NCBI GenBank assembly: GCA_045123995.1
Contig: JBGVKY010000005.1
Span: 24,917-88,916, forward strand
Length of the DNA: 64,000 bases
Direction: 5' to 3'
Source of the DNA: HGM11501 sp045123995
GTDB lineage: Bacteria; Bacillota; Clostridia; CAKSNL01; HGM11501
Positions 8,939-17,270 of this stretch are shown piece by piece (positions within the stretch are counted from its first letter, which is position 1; the number at the start of each line of letters is the position of its first letter). The notes beneath the pieces were generated by a model that saw only the letters and a program-made list of their open reading frames with translations, ran no database searches and was not told where the DNA came from. The position numbers and the translations under genes are program-made.

Positions 8939-9613
8939 TTATTTCTCAATTTCTCTTTCGTTGTAAAGCTCTTTCATTTCTGTTATGGGCTTTTGCATAA
9001 TCTTTTCTATAAGTTCGTCATATGCTCCTTTATTTACCTCATCAACTCTTGACTCAAGATGCTCACATTCGGGAGCGATATATTTTCCTGTCAGTCTTCT
9101 TGCTAAAAGTCCTACCATGGGGTGGGAAATTCCCGCAGGACAACGAACAGAGCAGCATCCGCAGCCAACACAGTCAAAGGATTCCTCTGCGCACTTTTCA
9201 AAGTCGCCTCTTTGAGCGTATGCTATATACTGCATTACGTTAAGACTCTGTGTGCATGCCTTTGTGCAGGCATTACATCCGATACAGCTGTATATTTCAG
9301 GATAAAGCTCCATCATAACCTTTGCGTCGGGACGGATTTCATCTATGCTGTAAGTTCTCTTGTCTGTGGGGAAGAAAGGAATGCTTGCTATATACATTCC
9401 CTCCTGAACCTGTGTCTGGCAGGCAAGACAGGTTTTTAATTCATTTTGCCCTTTTATACGGTAAATGGTGGCACAAGCTCCGCAAAAACCGTGACGGCAG
9501 CCGCAGCCCCTCTTTAAGGTATATCCTGCATACTCCATAGCAGTCATGATTGTAAGGTCCGAAGGAACGGAGTATTTTTTGCCGTATAAATATATATTTA
9601 CCATGTTATCCAT
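8939..9613 (-). CDS. frdB: Fumarate reductase iron-sulfur subunit ([2Fe-2S] plus two [4Fe-4S])
   Basis: 224 residues. N-terminal plant-type ferredoxin domain with Cys39-x4-Cys44-x2-Cys47-x14-Cys62 for a [2Fe-2S] cluster, then two CxxCxxCxxxC motifs (Cys110/113/116/120 and Cys148/151/154/158). The second and third clusters therefore look like two [4Fe-4S] rather than the [4Fe-4S]+[3Fe-4S] pair of quinone-linked FrdB. It lacks the C-terminal CCG domains of archaeal TfrB. Passes electrons to the FAD of FrdA. Starts at an ATG with AAGGAGG seven bases upstream; a small GGGGA/TCCCC hairpin lies between flxA and this gene. Confidence 0.85.
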   Translation of the reverse strand: MDNMVNIYLYGKKYSVPSDLTIMTAMEYAGYTLKRGCGCRHGFCGACATIYRIKGQNELKTCLACQTQVQEGMYIASIPFFPTDKRTYSIDEIRPDAKVMMELYPEIYSCIGCNACTKACTQSLNVMQYIAYAQRGDFEKCAEESFDCVGCGCCSVRCPAGISHPMVGLLARRLTGKYIAPECEHLESRVDEVNKGAYDELIEKIMQKPITEMKELYNEREIEK

Positions 9614-9635
9614 TTTGTAACCTCCTTAAGCTGAG

Positions 9636-9650
9636 GGGGAATAAATCCCC
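9636..9650 (-). other. Small intercistronic hairpin between flxA and frdB
   Basis: GGGGA-ATAAA-TCCCC, a short stem in the 48-bp gap, the longest gap inside the operon. It has no U-tract, so it is not a terminator; it could be an mRNA processing or stability element at the hdr-flx/frd boundary. Function is inference. Confidence 0.4.
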
Positions 9651-9661
9651 ACAAGCATCAA

Positions 9662-10516
9662 TCAATATTCATCGGGTAACTCGTCAATTTCGTCACAACG
9701 AAATACGGGTCCATCTTTACAAACATACTTTGAACCAATGTTGCATCTTCCGCATTTTCCTACTCCGCATTTCATACGAAGTTCCAGAGTTGTATAAACC
9801 TGCTCCTTTGAAAAGCCCAGTTCAATTAAAGCCTGAAGAACAAATTTAATCATAATGGGAGGTCCGCAAACCAAAACTGTTTTATTGTTGTCAAAGCCTA
9901 TTTCCTTAAGATAAGAGGGTACAAATCCTACATGCCCGTCCCAGTTTTCCTGTTCACGGTCGATTGTAAGATATACGTTTGTATCTTTCTGGTTTTTCCA
10001 GACGTTTTCTATTTCGTCAAGACCAACTAAATCCTCTTTACTTCTGGAACCGTATAAAATATCTACCTTGCCGTAGTCTTCTCTTTTATCAAAGACATAG
10101 TTTATAACAGAGCGGAGAGGCGCAAGGCCAATACCACCTGCTATGAAGAGTAAATCCTTTCCCTTTAACTCGCTATCCACGGGGAAATAGTTTCCGTAAG
10201 GTCCTCTCACGGCAATTTCACTTCCCACAGAAAGGGAGTGAAGATAATCGGTCAGTTTTCCGCATTTTTTAATGCTGAATTCCTGATATTCTTTATTTGT
10301 AGGAGAGCTTGTTATGGAAAACATACCCTCGCTTACACCGGGAGCGCAAACCATGGCGCACTGACCGGGCTTATGTTCGAAGAGTTTTCCTCCATCCGGA
10401 GCATTTACCCTGAAAGTTTTAACATCAGGAGTCTGTTCCTTAATGTCGGTTATAATACCAACTTTCGGAATTAAAACATCCTCATAATATTTATCATGGC
10501 AGTTACAATCACACAT
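9662..10516 (-). CDS. flxA: FlxA-like FAD/NAD(H)-binding oxidoreductase subunit
   Basis: 284 residues. Ferredoxin-NADP reductase fold: FAD-binding barrel (about 14-110; MFSITSSP-type FAD motif and GPYGNYFP) then a NAD(P)-binding domain with GGIGLAPLR near residue 129 and the VCGPPIM segment, and a C-terminal [2Fe-2S] motif MKCGVGKCGRC...VC. Related to AsrB, hydrogenase gamma subunits and PyrK. In FlxABCD-HdrABC systems this subunit oxidises NADH and feeds HdrA. Its stop shares the base at 10516 with the start/stop overlap of flxB. The N-terminus has an unusual MCDCNCH cysteine cluster. Confidence 0.82.
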   Translation of the reverse strand: MCDCNCHDKYYEDVLIPKVGIITDIKEQTPDVKTFRVNAPDGGKLFEHKPGQCAMVCAPGVSEGMFSITSSPTNKEYQEFSIKKCGKLTDYLHSLSVGSEIAVRGPYGNYFPVDSELKGKDLLFIAGGIGLAPLRSVINYVFDKREDYGKVDILYGSRSKEDLVGLDEIENVWKNQKDTNVYLTIDREQENWDGHVGFVPSYLKEIGFDNNKTVLVCGPPIMIKFVLQALIELGFSKEQVYTTLELRMKCGVGKCGRCNIGSKYVCKDGPVFRCDEIDELPDEY

Positions 10517-11544
10517 TACTTATTACCGTCCTTTCCGAAAGCTTTAATCACCTTAACTATATTAAGAGAGGAAGGACATCTGTCAACACATCTTCCGCAG
10601 CCTACGCAGGAATACATTCCGTCGTTGTTTTTGGGGAAGTACACCAACTTATGCATAAATCTCTGGCGGAAACGCTGCATCTGGCTTGTTCTGTTGTTTC
10701 CGTGAGCCATCATTGTAAAATCGGAATACATACAGGAGTCCCAACAGCGATAACGCATAACTCCCTTTCCTGTGTTATAGTCCTTTATGTCATAGCACTG
10801 ACAGGTGGGGCAAGAAAAAGTACATGTACCGCAGGCAAGACAGCCCTTGTAAAGTTCTTCCCAAATAGGAGAATCAAACTTTTCATCTGTGGCATCCCCG
10901 TCCCATCCCTCTAAAGAAAGATTTGCATAGGGAAGCTTTTTCATTATTTCATGGATTTTTTCCTTTTCTTCCTCTACCTTGGCAGAATCTGTATCTTCCA
11001 AAAAGTCAGCTATCAAGGATAAAAGAGCCTCTCCCTTTTCAGTTTTTGCATCAAAGAAAACTTCATCTTCACTCATATAAGCTTCCACATCTCCTAAAGG
11101 AGCTGCTGCATCAATGCCGAAACATGAGCAAAAGCAGGATTCGGTAGGCTTTGCGCAAGCTAAAGTAACGATGGTTCCGTGCTTTCTTCTTGATGCATAG
11201 AAAGAGTCAACGGGTTCTGATAAAAAAACCCTGTCCAAAACTTCGATACCTTTAAGGTCGCAACCACGCATACCGAAAACCACGAAATCACGATCCTTAA
11301 GGTCCTCGGGAGTGATTTTCATTTTACCCTCTTCTTTGGTGCAGGAGTATAAATTTTCACACTGAGGGAAGAATATATCCTTAGGAGACTTAACTGTCTT
11401 AAGGGTGTCTAAGTCAACTGAAACTTCATCGGTAAAAAGTGCGAAATTAGTTCCGCTTCCGATTTTAGAAGGAACATAAAGCTCTTCTTTTTCGCTTATA
11501 AATGAGAAAATTTTGGAAAGATTACTTTTATTCGTCTTTTTCAT
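10516..11544 (-). CDS. flxB: FlxB-like (AsrA-type) 4Fe-4S subunit
   Basis: 342 residues from the ATG at 11544, chosen because AAAGGAG lies eight bases upstream; a longer in-frame start overlaps flxC. Similar in layout to anaerobic sulfite reductase subunit A: a variable N-terminal domain, a central region with CFCSCFG, then two ferredoxin motifs (CLACGTCTFSCPTCQC and CVGCGRCVDRCP). Expected to relay electrons between FlxA and the Hdr part of the complex. No dsr or asrC gene is nearby, so a sulfite reductase role is not supported. Confidence 0.78.
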   Translation of the reverse strand: MKKTNKSNLSKIFSFISEKEELYVPSKIGSGTNFALFTDEVSVDLDTLKTVKSPKDIFFPQCENLYSCTKEEGKMKITPEDLKDRDFVVFGMRGCDLKGIEVLDRVFLSEPVDSFYASRRKHGTIVTLACAKPTESCFCSCFGIDAAAPLGDVEAYMSEDEVFFDAKTEKGEALLSLIADFLEDTDSAKVEEEKEKIHEIMKKLPYANLSLEGWDGDATDEKFDSPIWEELYKGCLACGTCTFSCPTCQCYDIKDYNTGKGVMRYRCWDSCMYSDFTMMAHGNNRTSQMQRFRQRFMHKLVYFPKNNDGMYSCVGCGRCVDRCPSSLNIVKVIKAFGKDGNK

Positions 11545-11548
11545 AGCT

Positions 11549-12514
11549 TTATCTCCTTTCCCCCGGCTCCAAATCATCAAAGGTAAAGCTTGTTAAAGGA
11601 GCTTCATCTTCAATGTTTTCACCTGCGTTATATTCACCATAGTAGGTATCAATATCTTTAATAAACTTCTTGTTGAAAAGATATAATGGAATTCCCTGGG
11701 GGCATACACGACTGCATTCTCCGCAGTCTGTGCATCTTCCGGCCACATGGAAAGATCTTATTATATGGAACATCTTTTCTTCAAAGGAATCGGAATTTGC
11801 TTTCTGTGATGAATCAAACTTTTCAGAATCGAATACACACTTTCTGCAAGAGCAGGCAGGGCACACATTTCTGCAGGCGTTACAGCGGATACACTTAGAA
11901 AGCTCGCTTTTGAAAAACGCAAATCTTTCTTCGGGAGTCATGGCTTCGATTTTTTCAACTTCAGAAAATCTCTCTGAAGTCTTGGTATCCATGCTCTCTC
12001 CTATTACTTCGTCATAAATTCTGTGCTCTTTTCCTTTACACATATAGCATCTTCCCAAAAGGTTTTCTTTATAAGATGCTTTTTCCTCGCCGTAAAGAGT
12101 GGTGATTTTAAGTTCATCATTTTCCGAGAATTCTTCGCATCCCTCTACTTTAGTAATGCCTGTAATTCCCTTGGCTTTTATTTTTTCAATGTCGAGTTTT
12201 CCTTTGCAGCCTACACCTATGATATAAGCTTTTTCTCTTATAACTCTGTTTTCTTTTATAAGCTGATTGAAGCTATAAGTATCGCAGGGCTTTAAGAAAA
12301 CTAATGTTTTGCCCTCTTCCTTTGATGCTTCTATCATAAACTTACTAAGGTTAGCACCAGAGAATCCGTCATATACAAAGTCATTTAAGTCTTCTTCAGA
12401 TTTGAATACGAAAGGTTCGGGATTATAACCCAAATCTCCCATCTTCCAGCCGAGGACTCTTGTTACTTCACCGCTTTTAATGAGCTCTTTTGCTCTGTCT
12501 ATCAGTCTTTGCAT
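11549..12514 (-). CDS. flxC: FlxC-like 4Fe-4S dicluster subunit
   Basis: 321 residues. The N-terminal 150 residues resemble the beta-subunit fold of F420-reducing hydrogenase-like proteins (LVFLKPCDTYSF, IGVGCKG) and include isolated cysteines (CYMCKG). Two ferredoxin motifs follow, CIRCNACRNVCPACSCRKC near residue 208 and CTDCGECSRVCP near 262. Overlaps the flxD end by 13 bp and is followed by flxB after four bases. Assigned by order and composition to the FlxABCD module; individual function is not established. Confidence 0.75.
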   Translation of the reverse strand: MQRLIDRAKELIKSGEVTRVLGWKMGDLGYNPEPFVFKSEEDLNDFVYDGFSGANLSKFMIEASKEEGKTLVFLKPCDTYSFNQLIKENRVIREKAYIIGVGCKGKLDIEKIKAKGITGITKVEGCEEFSENDELKITTLYGEEKASYKENLLGRCYMCKGKEHRIYDEVIGESMDTKTSERFSEVEKIEAMTPEERFAFFKSELSKCIRCNACRNVCPACSCRKCVFDSEKFDSSQKANSDSFEEKMFHIIRSFHVAGRCTDCGECSRVCPQGIPLYLFNKKFIKDIDTYYGEYNAGENIEDEAPLTSFTFDDLEPGERR

Positions 12515-12942
12515 CTTAAGTCCTCCAATCTTTTGTTTTTACCCAGTGATTTAATGGTATCTACAAACTCTGTCATTGTCTGGGAGAATTTAACACCCTC
12601 TGCCGCAGAAACCCATTCCACTCTGGTTCTTCCTCTTTCAATGCCCAAAAAGTCAAGCATTGAGAATAAAAGTGTCATTCTGCGTCTTGCATAGTAGTTG
12701 CCTGTGGAGTAATGGCAGTCCCCGGGATGGCAACCACAGATAATTACACCGTCAGCACCTTTTTCAAAGGCACGGAGTATAAACATGGGATTAACACGGC
12801 AGGAGCAAGGCACTCTTATAATTTTTACGTCTGCACTGTAAGAAAGTCTGCTGCTTCCCGCCAGGTCTGCACCTGCATAAGAACACCAGTTGCAGCAAAA
12901 TGCCACAATTTTAGGTCTGAATTCTTCATTTGTTATCGGCAT
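12502..12942 (-). CDS. flxD: FlxD/MvhD-type [2Fe-2S] electron-transfer subunit
   Basis: 146 residues, the size of MvhD. The conserved cysteines are present: AFCCNWCSYAGAD (residues 14-26), the VPCSCRVNP segment and ICGCHPGDCHY. In hydrogenase-Hdr and Flx-Hdr complexes this subunit contacts HdrA and delivers electrons to its bifurcating FAD. Start overlaps the hdrA end by 10 bp, the usual hdrA-mvhD coupling. Confidence 0.88.
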   Translation of the reverse strand: MPITNEEFRPKIVAFCCNWCSYAGADLAGSSRLSYSADVKIIRVPCSCRVNPMFILRAFEKGADGVIICGCHPGDCHYSTGNYYARRRMTLLFSMLDFLGIERGRTRVEWVSAAEGVKFSQTMTEFVDTIKSLGKNKRLEDLRCKD

Positions 12943-14921
12943 ATTGCATCCACCTCCGCTAAGATTTGTCTGTTAGAGAAGCCCTGAAGGTCCATAGAAC
13001 CGGAAGGACAGGTTACAGTACAAGCACCACAGCCCTGACAAAGAGCGTTGTTTACGACTGCAATTCTTCTTTCTTCCTTGATTCCGTGGTCGTTTATAAG
13101 CTTTGTTTCGTAGGAAATAGCACCATAGGGACATACTTTAGCACAGTTTCCGCATCCGTTACACATAAGCTCATCAGCTTTTGCCGTACAGGGATTTGTA
13201 GTAAGCTTATCTTTTGCCAAAAGACCGATTGCCTTAACTGCCGCAGCACCTGCCTGGGCAACAGTTTCAGGAATATCTTTGGGACCCTGGCATACACCGG
13301 ATAAAAATACTCCGGCTGTGGGTGATTCAACAGGGCGAAGCTTGGGATGTGCCTCTGTCAAGAAGTTATTGGTATCAATGCTTGCAGTAAGCATTGTAGC
13401 TATACCTCTTACAGATGCTTCGGGCTCAATTGCCGCCGCCAGCACAACCATATCCGCCTTGATTTTTATCTGCTCGTTACTTATTAAATCAACGCCGTTA
13501 ACAAGTAAGCTTCCGTCAGGCTCGGGACAAACCTTGCCAACCTGACCCTTTATATAATTTACGCCGTATTCTTCAACTGCTCTTCTGTAAAACTCGTCAA
13601 AGTTTTTACCGGGAGTTCTTACATCTATATAGAAAACAGTTACATTTACGTCAGGATATTTATCCTTTATGAGCATAGCGTGTTTTGCTGTATACATACA
13701 GCAGATTTTAGAGCAGTAGCTCTTTCCCCTGTCGTCGGAGCATCTACTTCCCACGCACTGAATGAATACCATTTCCTTTGGAGCTTTTCCATCAGAAAGT
13801 CTCTCCAGATGACCCTTGGTAGGACCTGCTGCATTCATGATTCTTTCAAGTTCTAAAGAAGTTATAACATCCTTGCTTTCGTTATATGCGTATTCTCCGT
13901 ACTTATCAAGCTTTATCATATCAAAACCGGTAGCCACAACGATAGCTCCGTACTTCTGTGTGATAATTTCATCTTTCTGGGTATAATCTATTGCCTTTGC
14001 CTGACAAACCTTTTCACAAATTCCGCACTTGCCTGTCTTGAACTTTATGCAAGAATCCCTGTCAATAACAGGAACATTGGGAATAGCCTGAGCAAAAGGA
14101 GTGTAGATGGCACTTCTTAAATTAAGACCTCTGTTAAACTCGCTGGGAGCCTTTTTAGAGGGGCATTTTTCCTGACAAACGCCACATCCTGTGCACTTTG
14201 TCATATCAACGCTTCTGGCTTTCTTCCTTATATCTACCGTAAAGTCTCCAACGAATCCTGAAACCTTATCCACTTCACTATATGTGTAGATTGTAATCTT
14301 TTCGTGAGCTGCCGCTTCCACCATTTTGGGTGTTAAAATACAAGCAGAACAGTCAAGTGTGGGGAAAGTTTTGTCAAGCTGAGACATTCTTCCGCCGATG
14401 GAGGGAGTCTTTTCTACTATATCCACCTCGTAGCCAGCATCTGCAATATCAAGGGCAGTCTGAATTCCGGCAATACCGCCGCCTATAACCAAAGCTCTCT
14501 TGGTAACAAGGCTTTCTCCGGGCTGCAAGGGAGTATTTAAGTTTACCTTGGCAATTGCCGCACGAGCTAAAATAACAGCCTTTTCGGTTGCTTCATCTAT
14601 ATCCTTATGAATCCATGAACAATGCTCTCTTATATTAGCGATTTCAACCATGTAGGGGTTTATTCCTGCACGAAGAGCCGCCTTTCTGAATGTAGCCTCA
14701 TGCATTCTGGGCGAGCAGGAACAAACAACTATACCTGTAAGTCCCTTTTCTTCAATGGCCTTGGCAATTAAAGCCTGTCCTGCCTCGGAGCACATATATG
14801 CATAATCCTCGGCATGAACAACTCCGGGTTCTTCTTTAATTACTTCTACAACTTTTTTAACGTCAACCGTTGCAGCAATATTACTTCCGCAATGGCACAC
14901 AAAAACACCGATTTTCTGCAT
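12933..14921 (-). CDS. hdrA: HdrA-like flavoprotein (electron-bifurcating subunit)
   Basis: 662 residues from the ATG at 14921 (MQKIGVFVCHCGSNI), supported by AGGAGGTG upstream. Full-length HdrA: N-terminal CHCG domain, FAD domain with GGGIAGIQTALD and the LDCSACILTPKM motif, an inserted ferredoxin domain (CTGCGVCQEKCP and a second CGICEKVC), the QCVGSRCSD...YCSKICC segment, and C-terminal CNGCGNCAKVCP plus CQGCGACTVTCP. In characterised complexes this subunit carries the FAD that splits electron pairs between ferredoxin and a high-potential acceptor. Neighbours hdrC (4 bp) and flxD (overlap) complete the module. Confidence 0.92.
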   Translation of the reverse strand: MQKIGVFVCHCGSNIAATVDVKKVVEVIKEEPGVVHAEDYAYMCSEAGQALIAKAIEEKGLTGIVVCSCSPRMHEATFRKAALRAGINPYMVEIANIREHCSWIHKDIDEATEKAVILARAAIAKVNLNTPLQPGESLVTKRALVIGGGIAGIQTALDIADAGYEVDIVEKTPSIGGRMSQLDKTFPTLDCSACILTPKMVEAAAHEKITIYTYSEVDKVSGFVGDFTVDIRKKARSVDMTKCTGCGVCQEKCPSKKAPSEFNRGLNLRSAIYTPFAQAIPNVPVIDRDSCIKFKTGKCGICEKVCQAKAIDYTQKDEIITQKYGAIVVATGFDMIKLDKYGEYAYNESKDVITSLELERIMNAAGPTKGHLERLSDGKAPKEMVFIQCVGSRCSDDRGKSYCSKICCMYTAKHAMLIKDKYPDVNVTVFYIDVRTPGKNFDEFYRRAVEEYGVNYIKGQVGKVCPEPDGSLLVNGVDLISNEQIKIKADMVVLAAAIEPEASVRGIATMLTASIDTNNFLTEAHPKLRPVESPTAGVFLSGVCQGPKDIPETVAQAGAAAVKAIGLLAKDKLTTNPCTAKADELMCNGCGNCAKVCPYGAISYETKLINDHGIKEERRIAVVNNALCQGCGACTVTCPSGSMDLQGFSNRQILAEVDAICR

Positions 14922-14925
14922 AAAT

Positions 14926-15309
14926 TCACCTCCTGAATCTTCTGAATGCACTTACCAAAAGCTGCTGAGGAGTATCTTCGTCAGCCAAAGCGGGTACTTC
15001 GTCTGCCTTAAAGTAGTCCATTCCTTTTTCTCTTATGATAAGCTGTCTTACTGCATCAATAACTTTTCCGGGTTCAACGCTTCTGGGGCAACGCTCAACA
15101 CAGGCAAAGCATGAAAGACAACGGTATATTCCTTTACTTTCTAAAAGTGCCTTAACATTACCCTTTTCCACATAGGACACAAACATATGAGGCTTTATAT
15201 CCATTTCGTCAAAGGCAGGACATGTAGCGGAGCATTTCCCGCACTTCATACACTTAGCAGTATTTATACCGCTTAATTCTCTTACTTTTTCCTTTACATT
15301 TTTATCCAT
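14926..15309 (-). CDS. hdrC: HdrC-like ferredoxin subunit
   Basis: 127 residues. Two [4Fe-4S] motifs, CMKCGKCSATCP (about 20-31) and CLSCFACVERCP (about 64-75). In HdrABC it carries electrons from HdrA to the non-cubane clusters in HdrB. Overlaps the end of hdrB by 8 bp and precedes hdrA by four bases. Confidence 0.88.
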   Translation of the reverse strand: MDKNVKEKVRELSGINTAKCMKCGKCSATCPAFDEMDIKPHMFVSYVEKGNVKALLESKGIYRCLSCFACVERCPRSVEPGKVIDAVRQLIIREKGMDYFKADEVPALADEDTPQQLLVSAFRRFRR

Positions 15310-16096
15310 TTATGTCTTCCTCCTTTACGCCCAGCGCTTCTGCCAAAAGCTCTGTAAAGTAGTAAACAGGAATATCTGTGCCTTTTTTTCTTAAGTTATA
15401 CATACACAAAGGACAAGCTGTGATTAACATATCACAGGAAAAGCCCTTGGCACTTTCTGTAATTTTCTTGCACATTTTTTCACTTGTAGCATCGTCCTTC
15501 ACAGGAATATATCCACCGCAGCATTCGTTTCTGTAGGGATAAACCACCGCTTCTGCTCCCAGTGCCTTTATAAAATCTTCAAAGATAGTGGGATTTTCGG
15601 GGTCATCAAAAGCCATAACCTTGCCGGGTCTCAATAAGAGACATCCGTAATATGCACCGATTTTCTTTCCTGTAAGAGGATTTTTAACCGCTTTTTTAAG
15701 GTTGTCAAAACCAACTTTGTCCCTTAAAACCTCAAGGTAATGAAAAACATTGGCTTCTCCATTATAAGGCTCGTCAAGACTTAAATAGTTATTTGCCTTT
15801 TTTGCTATATCAGCATCGTTTTTCATATCGTCGTTTACTCTTTTTATTACATGATGGCAGGCAGAACAAACGGTAACAAGATCCTCCCCATTTTCCTTTG
15901 CATAATTAAGGGCACGAACAGATGAAAGCTTTGTTGCAATCTCATCTTTACCCAAAGGATAAACCCCTCCGCAGCACTGCCAGTTATCCACTTCATTTAA
16001 CATAAACCCAAGAACTTCAGCACACTTTTTTGCGTAAACATCAAGCTCTCTGGCCTTTGTTTTAAGGGTGCAGCCGGGATAATAACTGAAATTCAT
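15302..16096 (-). CDS. hdrB: HdrB-like subunit with two CCG domains
   Basis: 264 residues. Both cysteine-rich CCG domains are complete: YPGC...WQCCGG...CSACHH in the first half and YYGC...NECCGG...CPLC in the second, the ligands of the non-cubane [4Fe-4S] clusters that reduce disulfides in heterodisulfide reductase. The physiological disulfide or other acceptor in a non-methanogen is not known; no dsrC gene is seen. First of the hdr genes, 12 bp after the dehydrogenase gene. Confidence 0.88.
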   Translation of the reverse strand: MNFSYYPGCTLKTKARELDVYAKKCAEVLGFMLNEVDNWQCCGGVYPLGKDEIATKLSSVRALNYAKENGEDLVTVCSACHHVIKRVNDDMKNDADIAKKANNYLSLDEPYNGEANVFHYLEVLRDKVGFDNLKKAVKNPLTGKKIGAYYGCLLLRPGKVMAFDDPENPTIFEDFIKALGAEAVVYPYRNECCGGYIPVKDDATSEKMCKKITESAKGFSCDMLITACPLCMYNLRKKGTDIPVYYFTELLAEALGVKEEDING

Positions 16097-16108
16097 CTTT
16101 ACACTTCC

Positions 16109-17056
16109 TTACATTTTAATATGTCTCATGGTTTCTCTTAACTTTTCTGCACTTGCATGAAGCTTGGCGAGTTCCTCATTGGTGAGGCGTACGGGCATCT
16201 TGCCCTTTACTCCCTCAGGGCCGATTATACTTAATGTACTTAAGCAGATATCGTCAAGACCATATTCCCCGTGCATCATTGAAGAAACTGTGTTAATGGA
16301 ATCATATGCAGACATGAGCATTCTGCAAAGACGGCACACCGATATAGATACTGCATAGTAGGTTGCGCCCTTATATTTTATAATTTCACCGCCTGATGTA
16401 TGAACATATTCTTCCATAGCATCTCTGTCTAAAGTTCCCGAATATTTTCCCGCTTCGGTCATTACTTCGATATATTCATCAAGCATGGCACCGGATATCT
16501 GTGTGCAGGACCAGGGAACGAAAGAAGAATCACCGTGCTCCCCGAAAACATAAGCATGAATGTTTTTCTGTGCTATATTAAAGTGATTTGAAAGACCGAA
16601 ACGAAGTCTTGCTGTATCAAGCAATGTTCCTGAGCCTATAACCTGATTTTCAGGAAGTCCTGAAATTTTAGTGAACACATAGGTAATTATGTCAACAGGG
16701 TTGCTTACTATAACATAAAGCGCTTCAGGAGCAACACTTACGATTTTAGGCGTTATTTCCTTTATAATATCAACATTGGTCTGAGTAAGCTCAAGACGTG
16801 TCTGTCCGGGCTTTCTTGCAATTCCGGAAGTGATTATTACAATGTCGGAATTCTTGGCATCTTCATAGTCACCAGATATAACAGAAATGGGGTCACGGAA
16901 GCAGGTTCCCTGGATAATATCCATAACCTCTCCCTCTGCTTTCTGCCTGTTTACATCAATCAAAACAATTTCATTTGCCAAATCTTCCATGGAAAGTGTA
17001 TAGGCTATTGTAGCACCTACACTTCCTGCTCCGATAACAGTAATTTTTCTGTTCAT
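16109..17056 (-). CDS. mdh: NAD-dependent malate/lactate dehydrogenase family; malate specificity predicted
   Basis: 315 residues from the ATG at 17056 (MNRKITVIGAG) with GAAAGGAA eight bases upstream; longer in-frame starts lie in the leader. Rossmann motif GAGSVGA (9-15), Asp34 after the second strand (NAD preference), catalytic His174 in GEHGDSSFVPWS. The substrate-specificity residue before KPG is Arg81 (ARKPGQTR), as in malate dehydrogenases; lactate dehydrogenases have Gln here. The GEHGDS/PWS part is LDH-like, so this is an LDH-type scaffold with an MDH determinant. First gene of the operon, which needs malate as fumarase substrate. L-lactate dehydrogenase is the alternative. Confidence 0.85.
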   Translation of the reverse strand: MNRKITVIGAGSVGATIAYTLSMEDLANEIVLIDVNRQKAEGEVMDIIQGTCFRDPISVISGDYEDAKNSDIVIITSGIARKPGQTRLELTQTNVDIIKEITPKIVSVAPEALYVIVSNPVDIITYVFTKISGLPENQVIGSGTLLDTARLRFGLSNHFNIAQKNIHAYVFGEHGDSSFVPWSCTQISGAMLDEYIEVMTEAGKYSGTLDRDAMEEYVHTSGGEIIKYKGATYYAVSISVCRLCRMLMSAYDSINTVSSMMHGEYGLDDICLSTLSIIGPEGVKGKMPVRLTNEELAKLHASAEKLRETMRHIKM

Positions 17057-17135
17057 AATCAAATTCCTTTCATTATTTTTTCTCTTGTCATTTTCTCTTA
17101 TTTTTCTCTGTTTTTTTACAAACTCATACCATTTT

Positions 17136-17164
17136 ATTTTATCACATTGTTGTTTTTTTGTCAA
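17136..17164 (-). promoter_or_regulatory. Sigma-A promoter of the mdh-hdr-flx-frd-fum operon
   Basis: TTGACA, 17-bp spacer, TAAAAT, about 80 bp before the mdh start. The only near-consensus promoter noticed for the 12-gene run. Confidence 0.88.
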
Positions 17165-17234
17165 TCTTTTTATGTAAATTCTGCAACTTGTATAAAAAGT
17201 AAAAATATAGTTTTTAAATTTTTACAAAATACAC

Positions 17235-17262
17235 AAAAAAGCCTGTTTCTTCCGAAACAGGC
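17235..17262 (-). terminator. Terminator of the 6S RNA transcript
   Basis: GCCTGTTTC / GAAACAGGC stem with a four-base loop, followed on the minus strand by six U. It lies just after the closing stem of the ncRNA. Confidence 0.88.
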
Positions 17263-17270
17263 CTGTTTAC

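Noticed and set aside
10516..12514. Anaerobic sulfite reductase (AsrAB) function for the flxB/flxA-like genes
   Set aside because: No siroheme subunit (asrC) and the genes lie inside an hdr-frd operon.
4619..17056. Marker of sulfate reduction or methanogenesis because of hdrABC
   Set aside because: No dsr, apr, mcr or hydrogenase genes, and the surrounding genes are those of a fermentative Clostridia genome.
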